Notes: a model not told the origin generated them from the letters alone. A stretch of DNA of 64,000 nucleotides from Acidisarcina polymorpha (GCF_003330725.1 NZ_CP030840.1:310001-374000); one strand, 5' to 3'. Counted from the stretch's first letter, positions 26,901 to 36,163 are shown. Program-made: numbers and translations.

Positions 26901-27399
26901 ATCTCCATTCACCAGATCTCCCAATAGATGGGTCTCCAATTTTGCCGGCGGATGGGCGCTCAGCGGCATCGTGCAGTTCAGTTCCGGACAGCCCTACACG
27001 GTGACCACCGGCAGCGATCCGGAGAATATCGGGTGCTGTTTGCAGGAACGGTTGAACGTGGTCGGTAATCCGAACAGCGGGCCTGGCATCCGCACCCGGG
27101 AGCAATGGTTCAACACCAGCGCATTTGTAACACCAGCGCCATACACGTACGGCACTGAGAAGGTGAACCCCTACACCGCGCAGATGCGTCACGAGGTAGA
27201 CCTGTCCGTACTTCGCCAATTCCATGTTGGGCTCGGAGAACAGAGATTTTTCGAGTTCCGCGTCGACTCTTTCAATCTCTTCAACAACGTCGTCTTCAAC
27301 ACTCCGGATGCGACCATCTCTGACACGACATTCGGACAGATCAAGACCCAGCAAAACTCACCGCGACAGTTGCAAGTGGCCCTGAAGTTCTACTATTAG
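23947..27399 (+). CDS. Oar-type TonB-dependent receptor
   Basis: 1150 residues. A signal peptide ends near FTARAQQ. A carboxypeptidase-regulatory-like domain follows (VNGVVTDPSGAAIPGARVQLANVNTG, residues ~38-120), then a plug domain (LPLNGRNFTQLLTI, then FILDSANDLNTLSG, then GGAVTVVTKGGTNQYHGAVWEFLRNEQ). A long beta-barrel completes it, ending LQVALKFYY with the aromatic terminus typical of outer-membrane barrels. It imports a ligand, probably a glycan or peptide, across the outer membrane using TonB energy. A strong terminator follows 24 bases after the stop. The genes downstream are the ASPIC and TPR set. Confidence 0.93.
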   Translation: MKQSLVKHWNPLRYLSTPLILCCLLVLTSFTARAQQATASVNGVVTDPSGAAIPGARVQLANVNTGVIRTTTTNNDGAYDFPSVAPGGYGMQASADGFAAVSQPPVTLEVSQIATFNFQLTIGAATSNVTVTAAPAAMQTSSSELGTVVSTAEVNNLPLNGRNFTQLLTITAGVANINTDQNSGGGGGWNGKTIGTTDIPAVNGARNRSNMFILDSANDLNTLSGVYNYAPIVDAIQEFKTQDHNDLAEYGGAAGGAVTVVTKGGTNQYHGAVWEFLRNEQMDARGYFEANRTPLRQNQYGASAGGPISIPKLYDGRNRTFFYLAWEGYRYASAQETGALGPTDAMRNGDFSALGTPIYDPATTVLDPATGAYTRQTFTQEYNEPNPAYCGGDINCIPASRINPVSALYQSAIPQSGALVNGSNVFVSGSSWTNQDSGTIRADHSFGNSDQLMFRYSQFGQFGISPSGTIGAGFDQVAGHNYIGHWTHTYSPTAFSDVYFGRNYGYSLIGTSWPGQGAGFTGKLQALGVSTSWMTLDGKLYPPQFSADNYVGFTGSQLQGSGLADNWQFGGSFTKIVGKHTFKAGGDFETNNFVSPIAYAGSNFGVAQTGGLGADQGVGGNSWASLLLGIPREASYRNVNEVVHGGWIDAFFLQDQFKATSRLTINIGFRNDMVFTPIYGTGNGGNFYTGEANPVTGQYILNALPPNCSATQGAPCIPNGIYTSSTTPAPGGLPPNAIVRSNPRMINNSLADWAIRLGGAYRLNDKTTIRGGYGRQYDLWATIIQLSQNFAGNWPAVNTIDNAGLNNNIPTVNTADPLGLGGGGALIYPINDFSQVSQWMVDPNFKTPYLDQWNIGVERQLPANIALDANYVGSVGRHLDWGPTMNTPQPGPGTVQARRPYPYMLQQWFDQSAGDSRYNALQITVNKRTSHGVTFLAAYTLGHSNDDGCGLGASCNSSNPYNRAADYGTSDLNQKHAFSAAFTAQSPFTRSPNRWVSNFAGGWALSGIVQFSSGQPYTVTTGSDPENIGCCLQERLNVVGNPNSGPGIRTREQWFNTSAFVTPAPYTYGTEKVNPYTAQMRHEVDLSVLRQFHVGLGEQRFFEFRVDSFNLFNNVVFNTPDATISDTTFGQIKTQQNSPRQLQVALKFYY

Positions 27400-27422
27400 C
27401 CCTGACTGTAGCTTGTAACTAC

Positions 27423-27464
27423 AATGGCTCCATTGCTGCACGCGCTTGCAGCAGTGGAGCCATT
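27423..27464 (+). terminator. Strong 18-bp hairpin after the TonB receptor gene
   Basis: AATGGCTCCATTGCTGCA and TGCAGCAGTGGAGCCATT pair with one G-U position around CGCGCT, followed by CTTTAG. It separates the receptor from the ASPIC/TPR genes, so those are either read through at lower level or have their own promoter. Confidence 0.8.
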
Positions 27465-27508
27465 CTTTAGATGGAGTGAGCTATGCTCAAAGGCGATGGT
27501 GCGGAGGA

Positions 27509-29200
27509 ATGCGTTTAGAGTTGCTCATTCTTATTGGCTCTCTGGCGCCGGGTGCGATCGCGTGTGGACAGAGCGTCTCGCCGGGTCCGATCCGGTTCGA
27601 AGATATCGCCCAAAAAGCTGGCGTGCATTTTGTCACTGAGAACAGTCCGACCGCAGAGAAGCACCAGCCCGAGACCATGCCCGCCGGCGTTGCATTGTTC
27701 GACTACGACGGGGACGGGTTTCTCGACATCTTTCTGGTCAACGGCGCGGAGATGCCGTCCCTGGTGAAAACCGGCCCGAAATACTACAACCGCTTGTTTC
27801 ACAACAATGGAAATGGAACCTTTACCGACGTCACCGAACATGCCGGGCTCGAGGGGGCAGGTTACGGAATGGGCGCAGCAGTAGGCGATTTCGATAACGA
27901 TGGCCGACCCGACCTGTTTGTCGCCAACGTCAACGGAAACCAGATGTTCCACAATAACGGTAACGGCACTTTTACGGACGTCACCGCCAAAGCCGGTGTG
28001 AGTGGAGCAAAGCACAAGGATCGCAAGATGTGGTCGATTGCGGCGGGGTGGTTCGACTACAACCGCGATGGACTGCTGGATCTATTCGTGGTGAATTACT
28101 GCGACTGGGACCCGCGTTACGAACCCAGTTGCATGGGCATCGATGGCCGCGGTTACTGCCACCCCGACAGCTTTCCTCCCCTGCGAAACACTCTCTACCG
28201 CAACAACGGCGACGGGACGTTCACCGACGTTTCTGAAGAAACAGGAATATCGAAGGTCGATGGCAGAGGGATGGGAGTTGCATTTGCCGATTACGACAAC
28301 GACGGCTGGCCCGATGTCTTTGTGGCTAACGACAACAGCCCGAACCGTCTCTTTCATAACCTCGGAGGAAAGCGCTTTGAAGAGGTGGGCCTGGAGGCTG
28401 GAGTGGCTTACAACGACGACGGCAACGTCCTGGCCGGGATGGGTGTGGATTTCCGCGATCTCAACAACGACGGATTACCCGACATCTGGCACACCGCGCT
28501 CGAAAACGAGACGTTCCCACTTTATCTCAACAAGGGAAAAGGCAGGTTCGCCAATGCGGGACACGAAAGTGGGCTTGCAAACCTGACAATGCCCATGTCC
28601 GGCTGGTCGAACGGCATAGCCGATTTCGACAACGATGGATGGAAGGACCTTGTCGTGGCACGCGGCAATGTGCTGGATAACATCGAGCAAATATCCCGGC
28701 ACTTTCGCTATGCCGAACCGAACGCCGTGTTTCGAAATCTTGGCAACGGCAAGTACGAGGATGTTAGCGTCTCGGCCGGGGCCGACTTCACGCGGCCGGC
28801 GGCGCACCGCGGCCTTGCCTATGGTGACCTCGATAACGACGGCCGCATCGATCTAGTGATCACTGCGCTGGGTGGCCCGGTGAGCGTGCTGCGCAATGTC
28901 ACCGAAACTCACAATCACTGGATTCTGCTGAAACTGGTCGGATCAAAAAGCAACCGGATGGGGCTTGGTGCACAGATTTGCCTCACCACCGATGATGGGA
29001 GGAGACTTTACAACGAGGCCACCACCAGCACCGGCTATGCCGGGTCCAGCGATCCGCGCGTTCACTTCGGTGTCGGCAGTTCGCGCCTTATTCGCGAAAT
29101 CGAGATTCGCTGGCCGTCAGGTACGCGCCAGCTGCTGCACGACGTGTCGGTGGACCAGGCTTTGGTAGTGACGGAGCCGGGGGAAGGCGCTCAGCGCTAG
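27509..29200 (+). CDS. CRTAC1-type FG-GAP/ASPIC-UnbV protein
   Basis: About 563 residues. A signal peptide MRLELLILIGSLAPGAIACGQ leads to seven calcium-binding FG-GAP/VCBS loops, such as DYDGDGFLDIFLVNG, DFDNDGRPDLFVANV, DYDNDGWPDVFVAND and DLDNDGRIDLVI, which form a beta-propeller. A C-terminal ASPIC/UnbV domain ends it (NHWILLKLVGSKSNRMGLGA...VHFGVGSSRLIREIEIRWPSG). It probably acts outside the cell or in the periplasm. Larger frames start at 27446 inside the terminator hairpin, so I use ATG 27509; GTG 27476 is an alternative. The TPR gene begins at its stop codon. Confidence 0.9.
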   Translation: MRLELLILIGSLAPGAIACGQSVSPGPIRFEDIAQKAGVHFVTENSPTAEKHQPETMPAGVALFDYDGDGFLDIFLVNGAEMPSLVKTGPKYYNRLFHNNGNGTFTDVTEHAGLEGAGYGMGAAVGDFDNDGRPDLFVANVNGNQMFHNNGNGTFTDVTAKAGVSGAKHKDRKMWSIAAGWFDYNRDGLLDLFVVNYCDWDPRYEPSCMGIDGRGYCHPDSFPPLRNTLYRNNGDGTFTDVSEETGISKVDGRGMGVAFADYDNDGWPDVFVANDNSPNRLFHNLGGKRFEEVGLEAGVAYNDDGNVLAGMGVDFRDLNNDGLPDIWHTALENETFPLYLNKGKGRFANAGHESGLANLTMPMSGWSNGIADFDNDGWKDLVVARGNVLDNIEQISRHFRYAEPNAVFRNLGNGKYEDVSVSAGADFTRPAAHRGLAYGDLDNDGRIDLVITALGGPVSVLRNVTETHNHWILLKLVGSKSNRMGLGAQICLTTDDGRRLYNEATTSTGYAGSSDPRVHFGVGSSRLIREIEIRWPSGTRQLLHDVSVDQALVVTEPGEGAQR

Positions 29201-29235
29201 TGGTGGAGGGTGCGATCACACAGTGTAAACGCATC

Positions 29236-31857
29236 ATGAACGGACCGCTCCTTGGTTGTGGCGCGTTGCTGCTTCTCTTTGGAACGCCGGCCTTTGCGCA
29301 ACTGCCGGCCGCCTGTAAGCCACCCGCATCCGCGGCGCACCCGCCTCCGGGCACGCCGCCGGCGAGGGTCTATGACGCGGTGGGTGCCTGGTTCGCCGAA
29401 AAGGGCGATCTGAAATGCTCTGTGGCGGCATTCGAGGAGGCGTTGCGTCTCGATCCGCATTCGGCCGAGGCGCATTTCGATCTCGGGCTTGCCCGGCAAC
29501 GCGAACAGCGGACCGATGCCGCCGTCCGCGAATTTCAGCTCGCCTTACAACACGATCCTAAGTTGCTGCAGGCGCGCTGCGCACTCGGCTCGGCGTTGTC
29601 AGACCAGGCTGCGGCAGAAGCGGAATTTCGCAAGGCGCTCGCGAGCGATCCGCAGCTTGTCTGCGCGCTGGATGGCCTCGCCCAGGTTCTCTTCAACGGC
29701 GGCCGGTACGATGCCGCCCGGGATTACTGGCAGCAGGCTGTGCGCCTTCAACCCGATGATCCCGATTTACAGCTCGCCTTGGACACCGCCGTCTACAAGA
29801 CTGCCAAAGCCCGCCAGGCCGATGGACAGCCGCCAGTCGAAGGCTCGACCGTGGCGGACGCAATTCGCCTTCTTACGGGATTGATCGAGAAGCATCCCGG
29901 CACGACTGCCGCCCACTTCACGCTCGGCAACATTTATGCCAATGAGCGGCGCTTTCGCGAGGCCGCTGACGAATACCGCATCGTTGTCCAGCAGGACTCC
30001 GCGGACACGATGGCGTTAGCCGCCGAGGTCAAGGCGCTCGTCGATGCGGCTGCGTTCACCGATGCGCTTGCGCCGGCCCGCGACTATGCGCGCCTGAGGC
30101 CTAACGAGCCTTCGGCACATATCCTGCTCGGGATGGTGTACCGCGGTCTCGGTGACTACGCCAAGGCAGAGCCGGAACTGGAGCTTGGGATCGCCGGCGC
30201 ACCGGAGGATTTTGCGGCGCGGTATCAACTTGGCTTCGTTCTGGCCAAGCTCGGCAAACCTGGGCAAGCGCTGCCCCAATTGCGAAAAGCAGTGGCGCTG
30301 AATCCGGCAGACAAGTCGGCCCAGTTCCAACTTGCGGCAGTCCTGCGCTCGCTCGGTCAGACTGAAGAAGCGGGTAAGATCGTCGAGCAGTTCCGCAAGA
30401 CGACCGATGTTGAATTCCGAAACAGTCAGCTGACCTCGGACGGCATTAAAGCCAACGATTTGCTCGAGGCGGGAAAGCCGGCGGAGGCCGCCGAAATCTA
30501 TCGCCGCATGCTTGAAGAGAAAGGCGACAGCGCCTGGACCGCCTACAACCTCGCGCTGGCGCTGGAAGCGATGCATGACACGAAGGGGGCTGAAGAAGCG
30601 CTTCGCAGAGGTATTGGTGTCGACCCGACATTGGCGAAGCTTCGCGCCGAATTAGGCCGCTTGGAACTTACAGACGGTGACACTGAATCTGCCCAGCAAT
30701 CACTCCAGTCAGCCGTGGACCTCGAACCGCAGCTCGTCGACGCCCGCGGCAACTTGGCCATGATCTTCGCCAGAAAGGGCGATCTCTCGACTGCCGAGAA
30801 GCTGCTTCGCCAGGCTCTCGAAGACGATCCGCGGTATATCGAAGGCCATCTCAACCTCGGCCTGATTCTTGCCCAGCAGGGGAAATTGCCTGGCGCCAAG
30901 CAGGAGCTCGACCAGGCCGTCACGCTCGATCCTCAGGGTCCCGACACCCTCTCCACCGTCGGTAAGGCCCTGGCGCAGATGGGCAAGATGAGCGAAGGAG
31001 TCGCCCTGCTGCGCAAAGTGGTGGTGCTGAGGCCCGATCTGGCCGCCGCCCATCTGGATCTCGCGCTCGCGCTCGCCGACAGTTACGATCTGCCCGCGGC
31101 ACTGGCGGAGACCGGCGAAGCGGTCCGTCTGGCTCCCCAGTCCGGGGTCGCTCATTTCTATCGCGGCAGGGTGCTGTATGACCTTGGCCGCGCGACCGAA
31201 GCACAACCGGAGTTCGAGATCGCCCACCGGCTGGTTCCACAAATACCCGAGCCTCCGTTCTACCTTGCCCTCATCGCGAAGCAGGAGGGCAAGTACGCCG
31301 CCGCCGCCGGCCTGTTGGAAGAGACCGTCAAGCTGCAGCCCCGCAACGTGATGGGCTGGTATCTGCTGGGCCAGTGTTATGAAAAGCAGTCCGATACCGA
31401 CAGAGCTGTAGCGGCGTGGCGGCAGGCCATCGCCATCGATCCGAACCTCAGCCAGGCGCTATTCGGCTTGGCGCGTGCCTTGCGGTCGTCCGATCCCGAC
31501 GAGTCCGGCAAATTCATGGCCCGGTATACCGAGATCCAGAAGCAACGCCGCATCCTGGACAGTGCGGGCACTCTGGCAAACAATGCTGTGGTCGCCGCCT
31601 CCGCCCACGATTGGCCTGAAGCTACTCGCCAGCTGAGTGCAGCCATCGCCGAGTGCGGCGACTGCGCCGTCAAAGCCGACCTCCATAAAAAGCTCGGCCT
31701 GATCGACTGTCAGGATGGAGACCTCAACAACGGCGAAAAGGAGCTGCTGGCAGCAAAGGCCCTCAAGCCGGCGGATCCCGAGATCCAGCGCGCGCTGCAA
31801 CTCATCGCCGAGGCGCGAAACCAGCACACGACTTCTGCCGCAAGGAAGGTGGATTAG
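29236..31857 (+). CDS. Large exported TPR protein
   Basis: About 873 residues. A signal peptide (MNGPLLGCGALLLLFGTPAFAQ) leads to TPR units almost throughout: AAFEEALRLDPHSAEAHFDLGLA, then QLALQHDPKLLQARCALGSAL, then ELELGIAGAPEDFAARYQLGFVL, then AAGLLEETVKLQPRNVMGWYLLGQCY, with about 18-20 in all. It is likely a periplasmic scaffold. A GTG at 29200 overlaps the previous stop, but ATG 29236 starts the signal peptide. The stop at 31855-31857 overlaps the GTG of the next ASPIC gene, so the three are one transcription unit. Confidence 0.9.
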   Translation: MNGPLLGCGALLLLFGTPAFAQLPAACKPPASAAHPPPGTPPARVYDAVGAWFAEKGDLKCSVAAFEEALRLDPHSAEAHFDLGLARQREQRTDAAVREFQLALQHDPKLLQARCALGSALSDQAAAEAEFRKALASDPQLVCALDGLAQVLFNGGRYDAARDYWQQAVRLQPDDPDLQLALDTAVYKTAKARQADGQPPVEGSTVADAIRLLTGLIEKHPGTTAAHFTLGNIYANERRFREAADEYRIVVQQDSADTMALAAEVKALVDAAAFTDALAPARDYARLRPNEPSAHILLGMVYRGLGDYAKAEPELELGIAGAPEDFAARYQLGFVLAKLGKPGQALPQLRKAVALNPADKSAQFQLAAVLRSLGQTEEAGKIVEQFRKTTDVEFRNSQLTSDGIKANDLLEAGKPAEAAEIYRRMLEEKGDSAWTAYNLALALEAMHDTKGAEEALRRGIGVDPTLAKLRAELGRLELTDGDTESAQQSLQSAVDLEPQLVDARGNLAMIFARKGDLSTAEKLLRQALEDDPRYIEGHLNLGLILAQQGKLPGAKQELDQAVTLDPQGPDTLSTVGKALAQMGKMSEGVALLRKVVVLRPDLAAAHLDLALALADSYDLPAALAETGEAVRLAPQSGVAHFYRGRVLYDLGRATEAQPEFEIAHRLVPQIPEPPFYLALIAKQEGKYAAAAGLLEETVKLQPRNVMGWYLLGQCYEKQSDTDRAVAAWRQAIAIDPNLSQALFGLARALRSSDPDESGKFMARYTEIQKQRRILDSAGTLANNAVVAASAHDWPEATRQLSAAIAECGDCAVKADLHKKLGLIDCQDGDLNNGEKELLAAKALKPADPEIQRALQLIAEARNQHTTSAARKVD

Positions 31858-33638
31858 TGCGATCCATTCGCGGATCTCTTCCGCTCGCCATCAGTCTCTC
31901 GTTGCTCGCGGCTTCCCTGCTTTCAGTGAAGCTACCCGCCCAGATGGTTGGGGGAACTGCTACCGATCAGCCGGTGCGCCCTCTTCCTCCCGGCATGAAG
32001 GCGCCCATCGTCGATTTTCGCGACCTGGCCGCGCAGGCCGGGCTCACCGCGAAGGTCATCTCCGGCGAATTGGACCAAACCTACATTGTCGAAAATACCG
32101 GCACCGGCGTGGCGATTTTTGATTACGACAACGACGGACTCCCCGATATTTTTCTGGTGCAAGGTGACCGTCTGCAGAGCTCTGCTCCGCCGCTGACTCC
32201 TCACCTTTACCACAACCTGGGCGGCCTTCGTTTCGAGGACGTCACCGCAAAATCCGGCATCGGCCACCTCGGTTGGGGGCAGGGAGTCTGCGCGGGCGAC
32301 CCGGACAACAACGGCCACGTCGATCTCTTCGTCACCCAGTGGGGACACAACGTCTTCCTGCGCAACATGGGAAATGGCGTCTTCCAGGAGGAGACGAAAG
32401 AGCGCGGCCTTGACCGGCCCGAGTCGCGATGGAGCACCGGATGCGCGTTCATCGACTACGACCGGGATGGCTACCTCGATCTCGTGGTGGCTAATTACGT
32501 CGACTTCAAAGCACAGGATTCGCCGCGGCCTCGCTCCGAAAGCGGCTGTAACTGGAAGGGCATGCCTGTTCCTTGCGGACCCCGCGGCCTGAAGGGCGAG
32601 ACCATGACCCTCTATCACAACGACGGTCACGGGCATTTCGTCGATGTCACGAAACCGTCAGGAATTGAAACCCCGCGTGAGTACTACGGATTTACTGTGC
32701 TCACTGGCGACTTCGACAATGACGGCTGGCCCGACATCTTTATCGCCTGTGACTCTACCCCCAGTCTCTACTTCCACAACAAACGCAATGGAACGTTCGA
32801 AGAGATGGGCCTCGCCAGCGGACTTGCGGTCAACGAGGACGGCCGCGAGCAGGCCGGCATGGGAGCCACTGCCGCCGACTACGATGGCGATGGGCGTCTG
32901 GACATTTTCAAGACCAATTTCTCCAACGACACGGATACGCTTTACCGGAATCTTCCCAATAACGTCTTCGACGACGTCACCAGCGCAACCGGTCTCGCGG
33001 TTCACACCCAGTACGTGAAATGGGGTGCGGCGTTCCTGGACTTTGACAACGATGGCTGGCCCGACCTGTTCGTCGCGGACGGCCACGTGTACCCGTTCGT
33101 GGAAAAGTACAACCTCGGAGAAGAATTCAAACAGCCCAGGCAGTTATTCTGGAACCGCGGCGACGGCCAGTTCTTCGATGTGTCTTCGACCGGCGGCTCC
33201 GCCCTTACGGCAAAACACTCCTCCCGCGGCATCGCTGTCGGCGATCTCGATAACGACGGCTCCGAAGAGATTGTCACCGTGAATCTCTTCGAGGCTCCAT
33301 CGCTGCTCAAGAACTTTGGGCCTCGAGGCAATGCGCTGCTTGTCCGCGCGCTTACCGCAACGGGACGCGACGCGGTCGGCGCGCGCATCACTCTGACCGT
33401 CGGAGAGCGGAAAGAGATCGACGAGGTCCGAAGCGGCGGATATCACATATCCCAGGGAGATTTCCGCGTCCATTTCGGCATGGGCCATGCTGCCAAAGCA
33501 GACCTGACGATCCGCTGGCCCGACGGCCCTGTGACCAACGTGGAAACGATTCACGGAGTGGACGCCAATCAATGGATCGTCGTCCGCGAAGGCCGCGGCA
33601 TCATCGAGCGGCATGCCTTTGCTCACACCGCGCCGTAG
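31857..33638 (+). CDS. Second CRTAC1-type FG-GAP/ASPIC-UnbV protein
   Basis: 593 residues from a GTG that overlaps the TPR stop. A signal peptide (MRSIRGSLPLAISLSLLAASLLSVKLPAQ) is followed by seven loop motifs (DYDNDGLPDIFLVQG, DPDNNGHVDLFVTQW, DYDRDGYLDLVVANY, DFDNDGWPDIFIACD, DYDGDGRLDIFKTNF, DFDNDGWPDLFVADG, DLDNDGSEEIVTVN). A C-terminal ASPIC/UnbV domain ends RVHFGMGHAAKADLTIRWPDG. The last loop has Glu-Glu instead of an Asp, so its calcium site may be weak. Tight coupling to the TPR protein suggests they work together. Confidence 0.9.
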   Translation: MRSIRGSLPLAISLSLLAASLLSVKLPAQMVGGTATDQPVRPLPPGMKAPIVDFRDLAAQAGLTAKVISGELDQTYIVENTGTGVAIFDYDNDGLPDIFLVQGDRLQSSAPPLTPHLYHNLGGLRFEDVTAKSGIGHLGWGQGVCAGDPDNNGHVDLFVTQWGHNVFLRNMGNGVFQEETKERGLDRPESRWSTGCAFIDYDRDGYLDLVVANYVDFKAQDSPRPRSESGCNWKGMPVPCGPRGLKGETMTLYHNDGHGHFVDVTKPSGIETPREYYGFTVLTGDFDNDGWPDIFIACDSTPSLYFHNKRNGTFEEMGLASGLAVNEDGREQAGMGATAADYDGDGRLDIFKTNFSNDTDTLYRNLPNNVFDDVTSATGLAVHTQYVKWGAAFLDFDNDGWPDLFVADGHVYPFVEKYNLGEEFKQPRQLFWNRGDGQFFDVSSTGGSALTAKHSSRGIAVGDLDNDGSEEIVTVNLFEAPSLLKNFGPRGNALLVRALTATGRDAVGARITLTVGERKEIDEVRSGGYHISQGDFRVHFGMGHAAKADLTIRWPDGPVTNVETIHGVDANQWIVVREGRGIIERHAFAHTAP

Positions 33639-34192
33639 TGCGGTTAATTAGGCCTTGAATTGACACGGTCGCTCCGCCAGCGTTGCACAGGCTGCTGTGA
33701 TCGCGTTATCTCCCTAGCGTGGACGTAAGTCTAAGCCCGGCCAGCCTGCCGCCCCAGAGACAGGCTGGTGGTCATGTCTACAAACGAAAAGCACTAGCTT
33801 GCGGCCGGGTACGTGGTGTACCCCTCTGGCCCCGGTGTGTAAAAGGTATTCTTATCCGGGTCGGCGAGAGGAAGGCCCTTGCGAAAGCGATGAACGAGAT
33901 CCGGATTGGCAATGAATGGCCGGCCGAAAGATACGAGGTCAGCAAGCCCGTCCTCGATGACCTTGTTGCCAGTCTCAAAGGTAAAGCCATCTCCGATGTT
34001 GTAGAGGGATCCGCAAACTTACGTTGCATTTTTACAACCCGCTGCTGTGAGCTTCAGCAAATACAGCTCCTCCCAGGCATGTCGCCGTGCAAACAACCGA
34101 GCGCATGATGAACACGATTCTCAGAAAGCTCGGGGTCACATGGGTGGTGCACAATGTGTCTTTGCACGGAAATGCCACTTCGATACGGAGCA
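33639..34192. other. Intergenic stretch holding a gene remnant
   Basis: About 550 bp. It holds an Old Yellow Enzyme fragment (listed separately) and an 8-bp hairpin CCAGCCTG/CAGGCTGG at 33741-33768 that may end the ASPIC/TPR operon. The rest shows nothing. Confidence 0.5.
33793..34005 (-). pseudogene. C-terminal fragment of an Old Yellow Enzyme-family reductase
   Basis: The minus-strand frame reads GLADLVSFGRPFIANPDLV, then PLADPDKNTFYTPGPEGYTTYP and ends TAG at 33793-33795. That is the characteristic C-terminus of NADH:flavin oxidoreductases (OYE/NemA-like), which reduce activated alkenes. Only about 70 residues remain. The upstream sequence no longer matches, so the gene is a remnant, possibly left by a deletion between the two flanking operons. 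Confidence 0.8.
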
Positions 34193-36163
34193 ATGATGAG
34201 TCCACGGCATCCTCAAGGCAAGCTCAACCGCAGAGAAATGCTTCGCCTGTCCGCCGCCGCAGTAGCTGCGTTGCCGACTAACAGGGTTTTCGTTCCGGCC
34301 ATTGCCCACGCTGCCCCTGCATCGTCGCCCCTGCCCGAGAACCAGCTCTACTCGGGCCTGCTCAAGACCTGGTGCGACGGCCTCATCGCCCGTCAGATTG
34401 TGGCGATGCGCGATCCGGCATTCTATGGCGGGTTGCTCTGTCCTGCCTGTGCTCTCATCCACGGTCGCTGCGGCGACGCGGTCTACCCGCTGCTCAAAGT
34501 GGCACATACCACCGGCGATGAAAAATACGTTCGCGCGGCAAAACTCGTCTATGAATGGTCTGAGGCGCAGGTGAGCTGGCCGGACGGCAGTTGGATCAAC
34601 GATGTTACGCTCGGCCATTGGCAGGGCATCACTGTCTTCCATTCCATCGCGCTGGCCGAGGCCCTTACACACCACGGTGCGGTGCTTGACACGGCCACGC
34701 GCAGCGCCTGGACCCAGCGCCTTGCGGCAGCGATCCAATTCCTTGATCACTTCATCAGCATCGAAACCGGTAACGTCAACTACCCCGCTACGGCTACATT
34801 GGCCTTCGTGCTTGGTGGCCAGGTGCTCGGCCAGTCCCATTACATCGACCGCGGCCGCAAGCTCGCTCAGCGAGTCATGGAGCAGTTCACTCCCGAAGGC
34901 TTCCTCTTCGGTGAAGGCCATCCCCTCGACGGGGTCTCGCCCAAGGGCTGCCGCCCCGTCGATCTAGGCTATAACGTGGAGGAGTCGTTGCCGGCGCTCG
35001 CCTTGTACAGCCTGCTTGCTGAGGACAAGCACGTAGAACAGCAGGTGATCGCCGCTCTCAAAACGCATATGGAATTTCTGCTTCCCGATGGCTCGTGGGA
35101 CAACAGCTGGGGCACGCGCAACTACAAGTGGAGCTGGTGGGGCAGCCGCACTAGCGATGGCTGTCAACCCGGGTACCTGCTCATGGCCGGGCACGACCCG
35201 CGCTTCCGCGAAGTTGCTCGCCGCAATACGGAGCTGATGGCAGTCTGCACGGAAGACAGCCTGCTCTATGGCGGCCCGGACTACAAGGCCCACGGGGACC
35301 TGCCCTGCATCCATCACACTTTCCCCCACGCGAAGGCCCTGGCCTCGGCGCTCGACCGCGGCGTCTTCCCCGCAGTTTCCGAGCGGCCCGCGCTTCCGCG
35401 CGACGAGCCCTACGGCATCAAAAGCTTTCCTTCGATCGGTACACATCTCGCCAGCGTCGGTGCTTGGCGCGCCACTGTCATCGACTACGACTGGGAGTAT
35501 CAGGAGCATGCGCAGGCCAGCAGCGGTGGTGGCCATGTCACCGGTGGCACCCTCTCTTCGCTTTACCACATGGCGCTCGGCCCCATTCTCACCGCCAGCA
35601 TGACCCAGTACGAGCTGATCGAGATCTCCAACCAACAACAGGAGCGCGCCGCACCGCACATGCCACTCACCCCGCGCATCGAGTGTATCTCCGGTGACAC
35701 ATACACGAACCTGAATGACTACAAGGCTACGCTCTCGGCGACACGCTCGAGCTTGGGAGCAGTCTTCGAAGCCCATGGCCGCTTGATGAGCAACGCGCAC
35801 AAGTCGATGGAGGGCGATGGCATGCGGTATGACGTGCGCTGGACGATAGCTGAATCAAGCGTGGAACTCGCAGCCAGCGCCACCGGCCAGTTGCCGGCGT
35901 CAGCTTCGCTGCAATTGATCGTCCCGCTGATTGCCGGAAAGGGCGAGCGGGTCGAGCAGTTGAGCCCGCAGAGCGTCCGTATCTCGAAGTCCAAAGGTTT
36001 ACTCATCGTCAGCATCGACGCCGCCCATCGCTTCGACCCGATTCCCGGCGAGCGCACATTCAATCTTGTCCCCGGGTTCGAAGCAGTGCCGTTGATCGTT
36101 GCAATTCAGTCCGGTAAAGAGGTGCGCCTGAGGATTGAGGCTGGTGATGCTGGGAACACATGA
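34193..36163 (+). CDS. Tat-exported protein, possible polysaccharide lyase-like toroid
   Basis: About 656 residues. The N-terminus LNRREMLRLSAAAVAALPTNRVF is a Tat-type signal. An alpha-helical body (residues ~50-380) has repeats of the sort seen in alpha/alpha-toroid enzymes (YVRAAKLVYEWSEAQVSWPDGSW, LPDGSWDNSWGTRNYKWSWWGSRTSDG). A beta-rich second half follows with an HVTGGTLSSLYHMALGP strand region. This build recalls heparinase- or alginate-lyase-like proteins, but I cannot place it in a family. Two adjacent ATG codons (34193 and 34196) follow ACGGAG. It sits after the ASPIC/TPR operon on the same strand. Confidence 0.7.
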   Translation: MMSPRHPQGKLNRREMLRLSAAAVAALPTNRVFVPAIAHAAPASSPLPENQLYSGLLKTWCDGLIARQIVAMRDPAFYGGLLCPACALIHGRCGDAVYPLLKVAHTTGDEKYVRAAKLVYEWSEAQVSWPDGSWINDVTLGHWQGITVFHSIALAEALTHHGAVLDTATRSAWTQRLAAAIQFLDHFISIETGNVNYPATATLAFVLGGQVLGQSHYIDRGRKLAQRVMEQFTPEGFLFGEGHPLDGVSPKGCRPVDLGYNVEESLPALALYSLLAEDKHVEQQVIAALKTHMEFLLPDGSWDNSWGTRNYKWSWWGSRTSDGCQPGYLLMAGHDPRFREVARRNTELMAVCTEDSLLYGGPDYKAHGDLPCIHHTFPHAKALASALDRGVFPAVSERPALPRDEPYGIKSFPSIGTHLASVGAWRATVIDYDWEYQEHAQASSGGGHVTGGTLSSLYHMALGPILTASMTQYELIEISNQQQERAAPHMPLTPRIECISGDTYTNLNDYKATLSATRSSLGAVFEAHGRLMSNAHKSMEGDGMRYDVRWTIAESSVELAASATGQLPASASLQLIVPLIAGKGERVEQLSPQSVRISKSKGLLIVSIDAAHRFDPIPGERTFNLVPGFEAVPLIVAIQSGKEVRLRIEAGDAGNT

